Shown: positions 28,199 to 36,412 of the stretch, piece by piece
Layout: each line of letters starts with the position of its first letter
How positions within the stretch are numbered: position 1 is the stretch's first letter
Source of the DNA: Algibacillus agarilyticus
Lineage (GTDB): Bacteria > Pseudomonadota > Gammaproteobacteria > Enterobacterales > Alteromonadaceae
NCBI RefSeq assembly: GCF_003286125.1
Contig: NZ_QMED01000006.1
Span: 124,001 to 188,000, forward strand
Length of the DNA: 64,000 nucleotides
Direction of reading: 5' to 3'
Translations under genes and position numbers: made by a program
The notes under the pieces: model-generated
Database searches by the model: none
Told to the model about the DNA's origin: nothing
The model's input: only the letters and a program-made list of their open reading frames with translations

Positions 28199-28209
28199 GT
28201 CATAAAGAC
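28199..28209. promoter_or_regulatory. NorR-type enhancer site (GT-N7-AC), copy 2
   Basis: GTCATAAAGAC, 25 bases after copy 1. NorR normally needs three sites; a third candidate starting at 28241 keeps GTCA but lacks the final AC, so it is degenerate or absent. Confidence 0.6.
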
Positions 28210-28274
28210 TCATATTTTTTAACTTAGAAAAACAAAAAACGTCAACCTATTGATAATTAATTACTTTATTAACT

Positions 28275-28290
28275 TGGAACACCCTTTGCA
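28275..28290 (+). promoter_or_regulatory. Sigma-54 promoter of nnrS
   Basis: TGGAAC-N5-TTGCA matches the sigma-54 consensus TGGCAC-N5-TTGCW with one change. The invariant GG and GC are exactly ten bases apart. It points at nnrS, 55 bases before its ATG. Confidence 0.8.
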
Positions 28291-28344
28291 ATTTCACTAT
28301 GAGTACGCTGATGAGTCACCCAAAACGATAAGGTTTTTAACCAA

Positions 28345-29547
28345 ATGATCCAAATAAATGAACCCAATGTGCAAACGAATCAAAAGATCACATTCAACTC
28401 AATTTTTGCTTTAGCCTTTAGATCTTTCTTTTTACTCGCGACCATAGCGTCTGTTGCTGCGCTCGTAAATTGGAGCTTGATCCTGAATGGCATGCTTAAC
28501 TATTCCGTCTCAGGTCTTAACCCTGTTGTTTGGCATTTACATGAAATGTTGTTTGGTTTTGCCGCGACTGTCGCTGCCGGCTTTTTATTAACCGCCGTAC
28601 AAACATGGACCGGACTACCCAGTATACAAGGTACAAAATTAGCCTTATTAGTGGTTATTTGGTTAAGCGTACGCGCCGCTATTTGGGTAAATACCCCTGC
28701 AAGTTTATGGCTAGCCATGATCTTACAATTCATTTGGTGGTTAAGTGTTATTGCCACAATGAGCCGTATGGTTTGGCTGAGCAAAAATAAGCGTAATTAT
28801 TTATTTGTTCCGCTATTACTCATGATCATGATGATGAACGTTGGTATTTTATTAGCGGATATGACTAACCAACCCGAGCTGGCATTACATATTGGCAGAG
28901 TAACCATTTTATTATTTGTGGTTATGATGACCATTGTAGGCGGTCGCGTGATCCCCTTTTTTACGGCCCGCGGCGCTCAAGTCGCTTCGGTACTGGCTAA
29001 TCCAATGATCGAAATAGCCGTTATTACCGTTACATTAATGGGTTTATTTAGTTTTGCGGTCGGTTATTTTTTCAGTGAAATAAAATGGCTTGGTTTTATC
29101 GCACTGGGTGTAAGTGGCATTTTACAACTCATCCGCATTAAAAATTGGCACACGATAAAAACACTCAATGTTCCACTACTTTGGTCTTTGCACTTAGCCT
29201 ATATATGCATGATTATCGGTTTGGTTTTATTTAGTCTTTCAGCTTTTATTACCGCTATTACCCTAAGCTCGGCTATACATACGATCACGATAGGGGCGAT
29301 CTCATTAATGATTTTTGCCATGATGGCCAGAGTTTCATTAGGCCATACCGGTAGGCCTTTACAGGTTTCTTTTATGGTTAGTTTGCTCTTCATTTGTATT
29401 GTGATGGCGTTAATCGCCCGTGTGGTATTGCCTGTTTTTATGAGCCCGTTAATAGCGTGGAATATAAGCGTTAGCTGTTGGGGTTTTGCGTGCCTGTTAT
29501 TTTTATGGCGTTATCTGCCAATTTTGTTAAAACCTAGATTGAACTAG
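28345..29547 (+). CDS. nnrS: NnrS family haem-copper membrane protein
   Basis: A 400-residue, roughly twelve-helix inner-membrane protein of the NnrS family, which protects cells from nitrosative stress and in some species binds haem and copper. Typical segments are FALAFRSFFLLA, VVWHLHEMLFGFAAT (with the conserved His pair), GFLLTAVQTWTG, GGRVIPFFTARG and a late LGHTGRPL. It is divergent from norR and preceded by a sigma-54 promoter and NorR-type sites, so NO-induced expression is well supported. The ribosome site is weak (AAGG 13 bases upstream). Confidence 0.92.
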   Translation: MIQINEPNVQTNQKITFNSIFALAFRSFFLLATIASVAALVNWSLILNGMLNYSVSGLNPVVWHLHEMLFGFAATVAAGFLLTAVQTWTGLPSIQGTKLALLVVIWLSVRAAIWVNTPASLWLAMILQFIWWLSVIATMSRMVWLSKNKRNYLFVPLLLMIMMMNVGILLADMTNQPELALHIGRVTILLFVVMMTIVGGRVIPFFTARGAQVASVLANPMIEIAVITVTLMGLFSFAVGYFFSEIKWLGFIALGVSGILQLIRIKNWHTIKTLNVPLLWSLHLAYICMIIGLVLFSLSAFITAITLSSAIHTITIGAISLMIFAMMARVSLGHTGRPLQVSFMVSLLFICIVMALIARVVLPVFMSPLIAWNISVSCWGFACLLFLWRYLPILLKPRLN

Positions 29548-29560
29548 CATCGACCAAATA

Positions 29561-29579
29561 TTAAGGCATTACGCCTTAT
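29561..29579 (+). terminator. Weak hairpin after nnrS
   Basis: A short 6-7-bp stem (TTAAGGC / GCCTTA) with a 5-base loop, 14 bases after the nnrS stop. The following T-run is short, so termination may be partial. Confidence 0.5.
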
Positions 29580-29726
29580 TACACCTGAATACGATTATAA
29601 AAAGCACTGAGTTTAGCGATAACATTAGGCTGAGTGCCCTACACCTTTCAAAAACTGCATACTGACAACCCAATGCTACCAATGCCACTTACTTAAAATA
29701 ATTTGTGATAAACTCAAACTCTTAAA

Positions 29727-29776
29727 ATTTATAGCCAAGAGACTTAGAGATAAACCCAAGTCACTTGGCTATAAAT
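29727..29776. repeat. Inverted repeat upstream of creA
   Basis: Perfect 13-bp arms (ATTTATAGCCAAG / CTTGGCTATAAAT) separated by 24 bases, ending 43 bases before creA. The right arm shares CTTGGCTATAAAT with the outer edge of the 134-bp repeat at 33.9 kb and CCCAAGTCACTT with the family-2 MITE ends, so it is probably a remnant of mobile repeat ends. Confidence 0.6.
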
Positions 29777-29818
29777 AGCTAAAAGCGCAGTTTAAACACG
29801 TCATATTAAGGATTAATC

Positions 29819-30274
29819 ATGAAAAAATTATTATTAGCGATCGGTTTATCAGCACTCATAATAGGCTGTTCAGACAACGAAGTGGGTGATGTATCACTCG
29901 GTTTATTTACGATGCAAGATATCAAATTAGACCAAATGATCGATCCTATTGTCACCGGTGTTACCTGCCATGTCGCTTCGGTAGAAGCCAATTTAAGTTT
30001 GTCTGACCCAAGTGATAGCTCAATATCATGCCGGCAAACCGGTGAAATAACCGCTGAAATGATAGCGCAAATTGATAAAAGTAAATCTGGAGATGTCGTG
30101 TTTAAAAAGTCAAAAAGCATTTTTTTTAAAAACATGAAAATTAGACGAATATTTGATGCTAAAAATCAAACGCTCATGTATTTATCATACTCAACTAAAG
30201 AAACAGAAGGCAGCTTTAAACATAGCTTATCGACAGTGCCACTTTGGGGCACAAAAGCTTATATCGCAATGTAA
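29819..30274 (+). CDS. creA: CreA family lipoprotein
   Basis: A 151-residue exported protein with a lipobox (ALIIGC). The core VTGVTCHVASV, SSISCRQTG, VVFKKSKSIFFKNMKIRRIFDAKNQTLMYLSYS and the final SLSTVPLWG block are the CreA family signature (PF05981 type), a periplasmic protein of unknown function. The E. coli homologue is not a lipoprotein, so the lipobox is a difference here. AAGGA lies seven bases before the ATG. A hairpin terminator follows. Confidence 0.88.
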   Translation: MKKLLLAIGLSALIIGCSDNEVGDVSLGLFTMQDIKLDQMIDPIVTGVTCHVASVEANLSLSDPSDSSISCRQTGEITAEMIAQIDKSKSGDVVFKKSKSIFFKNMKIRRIFDAKNQTLMYLSYSTKETEGSFKHSLSTVPLWGTKAYIAM

Positions 30275-30335
30275 TATTAATCGCCGTTGTTAAAATGAGC
30301 CACTATTAAAAAACCGTAATCAAAAACAAATAAAA

Positions 30336-30369
30336 AAGGTGATTAACTCAGATACTCACTAATCACCTT
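30336..30369. terminator. Intrinsic terminator after creA
   Basis: A 10-bp stem (AAGGTGATTA / TAATCACCTT) with a 14-base loop, A-rich before and CATTTTATT after. It lies between convergent genes and can serve both. Confidence 0.8.
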
Positions 30370-30399
30370 CATTTTATTAATACCAATACAGTGCTTGGA

Positions 30400-30564
30400 T
30401 CACAAAAAATACGAAATACAGATCACAGACACCACACTAAACACAATCCCAACAACAATAATAAAAAGCTCATCATCTTCAACTTTATTACCTCGCGGGT
30501 AACGGCCAAGCGTGATCATCAACAAAAAAAGACGGCCAATCCAATAAAATAAAAATTCGCACAT
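30400..30564 (-). CDS. Small two-helix membrane protein
   Basis: 54 residues from the ATG at 30564: a first hydrophobic helix (FLFYWIGRLFLLMITLG), a short polar turn (RYPRGNKVEDDE) and a second helix (LFIIVVGIVFSVVSVICISYF). The first helix followed by GRYPRG looks like a family of small conserved membrane proteins of unknown function, which is why I keep it. A longer TTG start at 30585 would reach into the adjoining MITE-like element and is unlikely. That element ends 13 bases upstream of the ATG and probably supplies or disrupts its promoter. Confidence 0.55.
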   Translation of the reverse strand: MCEFLFYWIGRLFLLMITLGRYPRGNKVEDDELFIIVVGIVFSVVSVICISYFL

Positions 30565-30576
30565 GGCTTCGATTAA

Positions 30577-30885
30577 TATACCCAAGTCACTTCAAGATAC
30601 TAGTTCAGAGCCCCTGAGCGATTTTAATTCTAGGCGTATTAATGCAGGAATGTAGCCCCCTTTCAAGTTAATACAACGACGAAGTAATATCGCTCAGGGG
30701 CTCCGTCCCGGTGGGTTTTAAATTGATTTATGCGGTGTTAAACAGGCTTAATTTAACCCGTTAAACTTGCACCTGTTTGCCTTGCCTACAGGACGTAGGT
30801 ACTTAGCGAGAGCAGGATGCGGAAGCTGTGCCTAAATCAATTTAAATTCCCACTGAACCCTGCATTTTGAAGTGACTTGGGTATA
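30577..30885. repeat. MITE-like element, family 2 (309 bp)
   Basis: Bounded by inverted ends TATACCCAAGTCACTTCAA and its complement. Internal perfect inverted pairs: 30608-30622 with 30689-30703 (15 bp, GAGCCCCTGAGCGAT) and 30717-30730 with 30833-30846 (14 bp, TTTAAATTGATTTA). It is non-coding and more GC-rich than its flanks. Same design as family 1 but unrelated ends. A lone end of this family lies at 41431-41445. Confidence 0.82.
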
Positions 30886-31131
30886 CAGATCGAATAAGTC
30901 GAAATAAGCCCTTAAATAAACCTTCACTTAACTCTTCCATCACCATCCTTATTATTTTAATCGCGCACAAGTAAACCAGAGTTGAGGTAAGTTAAGATAT
31001 TCGCCACTAAAAGACAATTAATACAATATACTTAGCCTAAACAAAATACACATTCACCGACCCTATTTTCAAAGAAAGTATCAATAGAGATATCAATGAA
31101 GCTATCAATAAAAGTAAAAATGAAGGTATAA

Positions 31132-32475
31132 ATGCCAATCACGCCGGTTTCTCGCACCGCAACAGCCGCTTTAGGTATAGGCCAGGTTTCGTCATTTTTT
31201 GTTAATAATGGTATTTGGATTTTAGCCTTACCTTTTTATCAAATGACCTTAGGGCTCGACCCTTTTTTACTGAGCTTAGCCTCGGCCATTCCCGTATTAA
31301 TCGCAACGTTTATTGGCCCTTGGGTGGGTAATGTAGTCGATCGTTATAAACATCGGCATGGCACGCGCAAGCCTTTTATCGTTGGCGCTGGGGCAATTTG
31401 TAGTGTGTTATTTGGCAGTGTTTGGATGGTGCCGATTGACTGGCCTAGCAATTGGCAATTTGCCTATTTGTTTATTATCGCGCTCACTTTTTATATCTCT
31501 TCAACCTTTTATACGATCCCGATGACATGCTTACAATATGAAATAAGCACAGAGACTCGGCAGCGAACTAAAGTGATCGCCATCACTGCCGTCTTTAGTA
31601 AATTATGTGCCATTGCTAATCAGTGGGCCTTTCCTATTTCTCAATTAGCCATCTTTAGCTCGGCGGTTGCTGGGGTGCAATTTGTGGGTTGGTTTATTGC
31701 CCTTGTGTTAATCGCACTTTGTGGTTTAGCACCAGTGATAGGCGTAAAAGAAAGCCCCAACACGGTAAAATACGAAAAAATAGAATCGTCCTCACTGAGT
31801 AAAAATATGTTACGCACCCTTAAAAATAAACAGTTTTTAGTCATATTGGGCATATCTTTTTTTGTGATGGCCGGCATTTATTATTCTGCCAGTGTTGATT
31901 ATTACCTCATTGTTTATTACATGTGTAACGGTGATATTGCAGAAGGATCAATTTGGAAAGGTGTTTTGTCAACCTCGTTTGCCATTATGGGCATTGCATC
32001 TATTCCGCTTATTGTAAAACTATCAAGTCACGTGGGTATACCCAAAGCATTACAGATTATATTTTTGTTAAATGCGTTAGGCGGTTTAATTAAATGGTTT
32101 TTATTTGTACCCGAAGTGCGTTGGTTAATCAGTTTAGATGCACTTTTTTGTTGTTTAGTTTGGTCGGCGATGGGGGTGTTAATACCTTCACTTATCGCTA
32201 AAATTTGTGACGAAGAACAAAGCAAAAATAATGAAGATAACAAAGGCTTATTTATATCAGTGCAAGCATGGGTATTGCATGTAAGCAGCAGCCTAGCCAT
32301 TATAGCCTCGGGTTATACTTTAAATTTAATTGGCTTTGACGCTAATTTAGGGGCCGAACAAACCGAGTTTTCATTGCAAGCTATGCGCTATATTTTGTCC
32401 GGTGGTACTATTTTATTTAGCCTTTTGGCTTGGGGTTTATTAACCGCATCTAAGCTATCGTCAAGCAACACCTAA
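31132..32475 (+). CDS. MFS transporter of the GPH (MFS_2) type
   Basis: A 447-residue twelve-helix transporter with features of the glycoside-pentoside-hexuronide:cation symporter group: FIGPWVGNVVDRYKHRHGTRKPFIVGAG between helices 2 and 3 and YEISTETRQRTKVIAI between 4 and 5. GAAGG precedes the ATG. The upstream gap is filled by the family-2 MITE. The next gene is an alkylation-repair protein 55 bases later, with no obvious functional link. Substrate unknown. Confidence 0.83.
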   Translation: MPITPVSRTATAALGIGQVSSFFVNNGIWILALPFYQMTLGLDPFLLSLASAIPVLIATFIGPWVGNVVDRYKHRHGTRKPFIVGAGAICSVLFGSVWMVPIDWPSNWQFAYLFIIALTFYISSTFYTIPMTCLQYEISTETRQRTKVIAITAVFSKLCAIANQWAFPISQLAIFSSAVAGVQFVGWFIALVLIALCGLAPVIGVKESPNTVKYEKIESSSLSKNMLRTLKNKQFLVILGISFFVMAGIYYSASVDYYLIVYYMCNGDIAEGSIWKGVLSTSFAIMGIASIPLIVKLSSHVGIPKALQIIFLLNALGGLIKWFLFVPEVRWLISLDALFCCLVWSAMGVLIPSLIAKICDEEQSKNNEDNKGLFISVQAWVLHVSSSLAIIASGYTLNLIGFDANLGAEQTEFSLQAMRYILSGGTILFSLLAWGLLTASKLSSSNT

Positions 32476-32530
32476 TCAAAAAAATGATGAGGTGTTAAGC
32501 ATTTTTTATTATCAATAACAGAGATTTTTC

Positions 32531-33676
32531 ATGGCTGATACGTCAAAAATAGAACCATTTAAAAATTTATTAAATGAAACGGTCATTCGAGAAATGGCAG
32601 CCTATTTACAGCAGAACTATGCTGAATTTAATCAAGCGCAATTTATTAACGATGCTTTAACGCAATTTGACACATTAGAATTAAAACAACGCACCGATCG
32701 CATCACTCAATGCATGGTAACCCACCTGCCCGCTAACTTTGAACATTCCGCTCAAATAATTAAAGCCAGCTTAGGCCAACCACTCGGCGATGGTGATATA
32801 TCCGCAACCGAAACCGATGGAACAGGTATATCGGGTTGGGTGATTATCGCCGTTGCCGAATTTGTTGTAGAACAAGGTCATAACCATTTTGATTTAACCA
32901 TGTCATTATTAAAAACGTTAACTCAGCATTGCACCGCTGAATTCGCTATTCGCCCTTTAATATTGGCCAACCAAAATGCCACACTTGATACCTTACAATC
33001 TTGGATTAATGATAAAAATCATCATGTGCGCCGTTTAATTTCTGAAGGCACAAGGCCCAGGTTACCTTGGGGTATTCGTTTAAAACCCTTTATTGATGAT
33101 CCAGATCCCGTGATTAAATTACTTGAGCAATTAAAAGATGATAGCTCAGAGTATGTACGCCGCTCAGTCGCTAATAATTTAAACGACATCGCTAAAGATC
33201 ACCCTGATCGCGTCGCAGATATTGCAGAGCAATGGCTGCTCAACGCCAGCAACGAACGCATAAAATTAGTTAAACACGCTTGCCGAACACTCATAAAACA
33301 AGGCCATAAAAAAACACTGCTGATATTGGGCTACGGCCCCGCCGCAATAAAAAATGTCAATTTAACCTTAGATTCAAATGTTGTTGAATTCGGCACCGCG
33401 TTAAATTTTAATTTGACCTTGCAATCAACCAATCAACAACCACAAGCATTAATGATCGACTATATTATCCATCATCAAAAATCGAACGGTTCAACCAGTC
33501 CAAAAGTGTTTAAGTGGCGAACCACATCAATAACACCCACTAAAACATTACAAATTGAAAAACGTCATGCCATCAAAAAAATAACCACCAGAACATACTA
33601 CCCCGGTAAACACAGGCTCGAGATCGTGATCAATGGTCAATCAGTTGCGCAAGCCGATTTTGATTTAAAGATGTAA
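32531..33676 (+). CDS. DNA alkylation repair protein, AlkC-like HEAT-repeat glycosylase
   Basis: A 381-residue protein of the AlkC/AlkD HEAT-like repeat DNA glycosylase superfamily, which excises N3-alkylated adenines. The RRLISEGTRPRLPWG segment and KLLEQLKDDSSEYVRRSVANNLND are characteristic. After the helical solenoid (to about residue 270), a beta-rich C-terminal stretch of about 105 residues fits the immunoglobulin-like domain found in AlkC but not AlkD. AGAGA precedes the ATG. It is probably monocistronic or read through from the transporter gene. Confidence 0.86.
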   Translation: MADTSKIEPFKNLLNETVIREMAAYLQQNYAEFNQAQFINDALTQFDTLELKQRTDRITQCMVTHLPANFEHSAQIIKASLGQPLGDGDISATETDGTGISGWVIIAVAEFVVEQGHNHFDLTMSLLKTLTQHCTAEFAIRPLILANQNATLDTLQSWINDKNHHVRRLISEGTRPRLPWGIRLKPFIDDPDPVIKLLEQLKDDSSEYVRRSVANNLNDIAKDHPDRVADIAEQWLLNASNERIKLVKHACRTLIKQGHKKTLLILGYGPAAIKNVNLTLDSNVVEFGTALNFNLTLQSTNQQPQALMIDYIIHHQKSNGSTSPKVFKWRTTSITPTKTLQIEKRHAIKKITTRTYYPGKHRLEIVINGQSVAQADFDLKM

Positions 33677-33755
33677 GGCGGGGTTCGTTTCCAAAAAATA
33701 TTATTATGCAAAAGCTATCGTGCAGGGCCGTCATCAAAGCTATCGTGAAGAACAA

Positions 33756-33889
33756 TCATCATAACCCCACTCAAGTAGGTTGGCGCTAAGCTTGCGCAGC
33801 CCAACGTAACGGCACGTATGATATATTAAAATGGCGGTTTTTGAGTTAGCAAAGAGTGTTGGGCTTCATGCTTCTGCCCAACCTACTTG
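33756..33889. repeat. 134-bp repeat, copy A (left border of the nuclease island)
   Basis: Matches copy B at 36210-36343 with three differences in 134 bases, same orientation. It contains two hairpins, an imperfect GTTGGCGCT...CAGCCCAAC (33779-33805) and a perfect GTTGGGC/GCCCAAC pair (33858-33882), and inverted ends (CAAGTAGGTTGG / CCAACCTACTTG). Probably a dispersed MITE- or REP-like element. Confidence 0.9.
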
Positions 33890-33980
33890 GCTATAAATAA
33901 TATCTTCTGCTCCATCGGGCTTGTACAGCAATTTGATTAAGTGCCAGCTTCGCGACACCTATCCTTATTTATTAGGTGAA

Positions 33981-35411
33981 TTATGCGTAAGTAACTAAAT
34001 TATTGTACCTTGCTAGAATATCAGGGTGTTTTCTTAGTCGCTCTTCTACATCAAATGAGTTCCACCAAACAATTGAATTCTGTTCCTTACGATCTTTTTG
34101 CCTCTCGAGCATTTCCGTTAGATCTCTAGTTATTTGAGTGTTTACTACTAGCATATAACCATCAGGTCGATAGTCGAAAATGGTATCAGCTACATCAACA
34201 TCAGCTTTACCAACAGACGACTTCTTGGATGTACTTAGATTCGTTTTACATTGAACAATCATTTTTCCGATTTGTATAGAACTTACATCTTTCGATACTT
34301 GGTACTCGTTGTGTAACATATTGTATTCACATATTAGATCGCGACCATTATCCCCCTGATTAGTTGGGGCTACTTTTTTAACAGAAAAAACCCAAGCTTC
34401 TCTGTTCAGAAGTTCAAGAATCAAATCTTCAAATTCAGCACTTTTCTTCCGGTCAGATATGTTCCACTCAAATTTTTGGCTACCAAAAAGTAATTCTATT
34501 TCATGTTGTTGCCGAGCCCTTATGAGCTCTTTTTCTGAATTGACGGAATCTAAACCACTATTCGTATACTTCATTACTACATGTGAGTCAGTAATAAATA
34601 CCAAATGATTTTCTTGTGGTACAACTTCAATATCTGATACATCACCGATGGATTCTAGAATTGTTTTTACAAAACACGTTTCCTCATGAGAGATTGTGTT
34701 ATGCATATCATTGTGAATCTCAATAGTTGATTCAACACCATCAATCTTACTAATTTCGTTACTATTTTTAGTTAAAAAGCCTTTCAAGGTTTTTGCTATG
34801 TGTGGATTTTTGCAAACAGAGAAGCCAGCTGAAAAACTTCTGAAATAAAACCAGTCTGGGTTTTTACGGAGGTTTGATACATGCGATTCATTATCACCAA
34901 TTGCTTTAACAATAGAGTTAACCCAAGATTGAAGTTCTGGTGAATCATACGAGAAGTCGTCTTCGTCTGAGTCATTTGCACCAAGTAAGTCTCCTTGATA
35001 CATATGAAAAATATAAAGATCAAACAAAATTCCAAACAGAGAATCAAAGTCCTGCTTACTATTTTTCCTTATTCGCTCATTAAGTGGCTGTGAAGGAAAC
35101 CAATACATCCCATAAAGTTCATCATCTATTCCGCTAAACTCATTATGCTGCCCAAGAAAGCGAAAAGAGCCATGGCCATTGCATTTTGTAATCGTGGTTA
35201 AAACGGTTGGAATCATATCGTGAAGGTCGGTAACTTCTTCAATTCGCCTTTTACGAAGATAAAAATATGGCAACATTCGTTCGTCATCAAGATCATGCAG
35301 GATGATATGCCAGAAGGGGCAACACTCTAAGCCAATTTTTATATTTCCATCTTTAAATTTTTCAGCGCTAAAGCCTAGGGTTTCAATTTTAGTTATAAAT
35401 TCTTCGATCAT
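33981..35411 (-). CDS. Putative nuclease with C-terminal Mrr-like PD-(D/E)XK domain
   Basis: About 476 residues. The last 130 residues form a restriction-endonuclease-like fold of the Mrr type: FEDLILELL (helix Glu), GDNGRDLICEY (catalytic Asp) and MIVQCKTN (Q-x-K). This arrangement is found in DNA-cutting domains of Mrr and related defence proteins. The N-terminal 340 residues match nothing I recognise; they contain several Cys/His and acidic segments and no ATPase motif. I choose the ATG at 35411, which has AAGAG just upstream; a TTG 13 codons earlier is possible. It follows the 170-residue gene by 66 bases, inside repeat-bounded DNA. A phage- or plasmid-defence role is inference. Confidence 0.72.
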   Translation of the reverse strand: MIEEFITKIETLGFSAEKFKDGNIKIGLECCPFWHIILHDLDDERMLPYFYLRKRRIEEVTDLHDMIPTVLTTITKCNGHGSFRFLGQHNEFSGIDDELYGMYWFPSQPLNERIRKNSKQDFDSLFGILFDLYIFHMYQGDLLGANDSDEDDFSYDSPELQSWVNSIVKAIGDNESHVSNLRKNPDWFYFRSFSAGFSVCKNPHIAKTLKGFLTKNSNEISKIDGVESTIEIHNDMHNTISHEETCFVKTILESIGDVSDIEVVPQENHLVFITDSHVVMKYTNSGLDSVNSEKELIRARQQHEIELLFGSQKFEWNISDRKKSAEFEDLILELLNREAWVFSVKKVAPTNQGDNGRDLICEYNMLHNEYQVSKDVSSIQIGKMIVQCKTNLSTSKKSSVGKADVDVADTIFDYRPDGYMLVVNTQITRDLTEMLERQKDRKEQNSIVWWNSFDVEERLRKHPDILARYNNLVTYA

Positions 35412-35477
35412 ATTAACTCTTGTTTTTAGATCCTCTGCATTCACTAGCAATTTACTTTTGAGTCACTTATAAGAAAG

Positions 35478-35987
35478 TTAATACTTTTTATAACCATCAA
35501 GAGACAAGCCACCTTCCCCTGATATTTTTAAAATATTGCAAACAACCTCGAAATAATGAGGTTGGATACCAGGAATATCTTTATGTTTCCCGTGGTCATT
35601 TAAAGATCGAATTGTTTTGAATTTATCCCAATCATTTCTTTCAGTAATTATATCGTTTACTTCGTGATGTTTTGTTAAATCATGGTCACGAAATATTCTA
35701 ATGTATTCATTTATCTCATCACTTTCGTTTTGTGAAAGTGGTTTGCCTTTAATTACAGATTCAGAAACGTCTTTTCTTGATGAATATTCCCGATACAAGT
35801 ACACCATTTTACTAAACCTATCAGCACCACTAGAAACAAGTAACTGCAATTGTTGCCATGATAGTCTCGTGATATTAGTGATTTGAATTGTACTTCTTTG
35901 TCCCTTTCTATTTGAAACTTGAACAAGTTCATTGACCTTGAAGTTTGCTATTTCTTTATAAAGCTTTACATCATATTCAATTTTCAC
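35478..35987 (-). CDS. Hypothetical protein, partner of the Mrr-like nuclease
   Basis: About 169 residues, soluble, charged and unrecognised. The N-terminal part is beta-like with many Lys/Gln (KVNELVQVSNRKGQRSTIQITNI); the C-terminal part has several His/Asp-containing segments (RDHDLTKHHEVND, LNDHGKHKDIPGIQPHYFEVV). The start is GTG: AGAGG lies just upstream, giving the best spacing to the GTG at 35987; another GTG at 35993 is nearly adjacent to it. It is the first gene of the two-gene unit, directly after an attC-like site. It could be a specificity, regulator or antitoxin-like partner; nothing in the sequence decides. Confidence 0.65.
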   Translation of the reverse strand: MKIEYDVKLYKEIANFKVNELVQVSNRKGQRSTIQITNITRLSWQQLQLLVSSGADRFSKMVYLYREYSSRKDVSESVIKGKPLSQNESDEINEYIRIFRDHDLTKHHEVNDIITERNDWDKFKTIRSLNDHGKHKDIPGIQPHYFEVVCNILKISGEGGLSLDGYKKY

Positions 35988-36016
35988 AAACACCTCTGGT
36001 ACGATATTACCGATTC

Positions 36017-36075
36017 ACCTAACGTTTAGCATTCATGCGTCACGTAGTGTGTGATCGCATAATGCCTTGTTGAAC
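36017..36075. other. attC-like 59-bp hairpin site
   Basis: Starts with ACCTAAC (fits RYYYAAC) and ends with GTTGAAC (fits GTTRRRY). Between them GCATT, ATGCG and TCAC (36029-36043) pair with GTGA, CGCAT and AATGC (36051-36065), with single-base bulges at 36034 and 36055, a 7-base loop and an unpaired spacer beside the boxes. These are design features of integron attC sites. Against it: beyond AAC/GTT the outer boxes do not pair well, the two bulges lie on opposite arms, and no integrase is present. Confidence 0.4.
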
Positions 36076-36209
36076 GAAGCTGATGCCTTCGCCCAACTTA
36101 AATTGGTATGTTTAATGCTATAGGAAATTGCTTTTTAAAGGAAGCTGGCTTCAGTATTAAACCCGTAATTGGAATCATGTGCGTTAATCACATGCAGCGT
36201 GCATGGCCG

Positions 36210-36343
36210 TCATCATAATCCCACTCAAGTAGGTTGGCGCTAAGCTTGCGCAGCCCAACGTAACGGCACGTATGATATATTAAAATGGCGGTTTTTGAGT
36301 TAGCAAAGAGTGTTGGACTTCATGCTTCTGCCCAATCTACTTG
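36210..36343. repeat. 134-bp repeat, copy B (right border of the nuclease island)
   Basis: Direct-orientation copy of 33756-33889 with three substitutions. It differs at its right border (continues CTGCGTTCAG rather than GCTATAAATA), so only the 134 bases plus a short GGCCGTCATCA-like lead-in are shared. Confidence 0.9.
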
Positions 36344-36412
36344 CTGCGTTCAGTAAAAAAATATGTAATTTATTCAACGCTGTTCATCTCACAAATCCGT
36401 TAAGTCGCATTT

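Noticed and set aside
33799-33864. GCCCAAC...GTTGGGC boxes inside the 134-bp repeat as a second attC site
   Set aside because: The interior between the boxes does not pair, unlike the site at 36017-36075, and the same boxes are better explained as arms of two separate hairpins.
33900-33980. An attC site at the 3' end of the nuclease gene
   Set aside because: Only a CACCTA/TAGGTG hairpin is present; no GTTRRRY box is found, so the cassette interpretation is incomplete.
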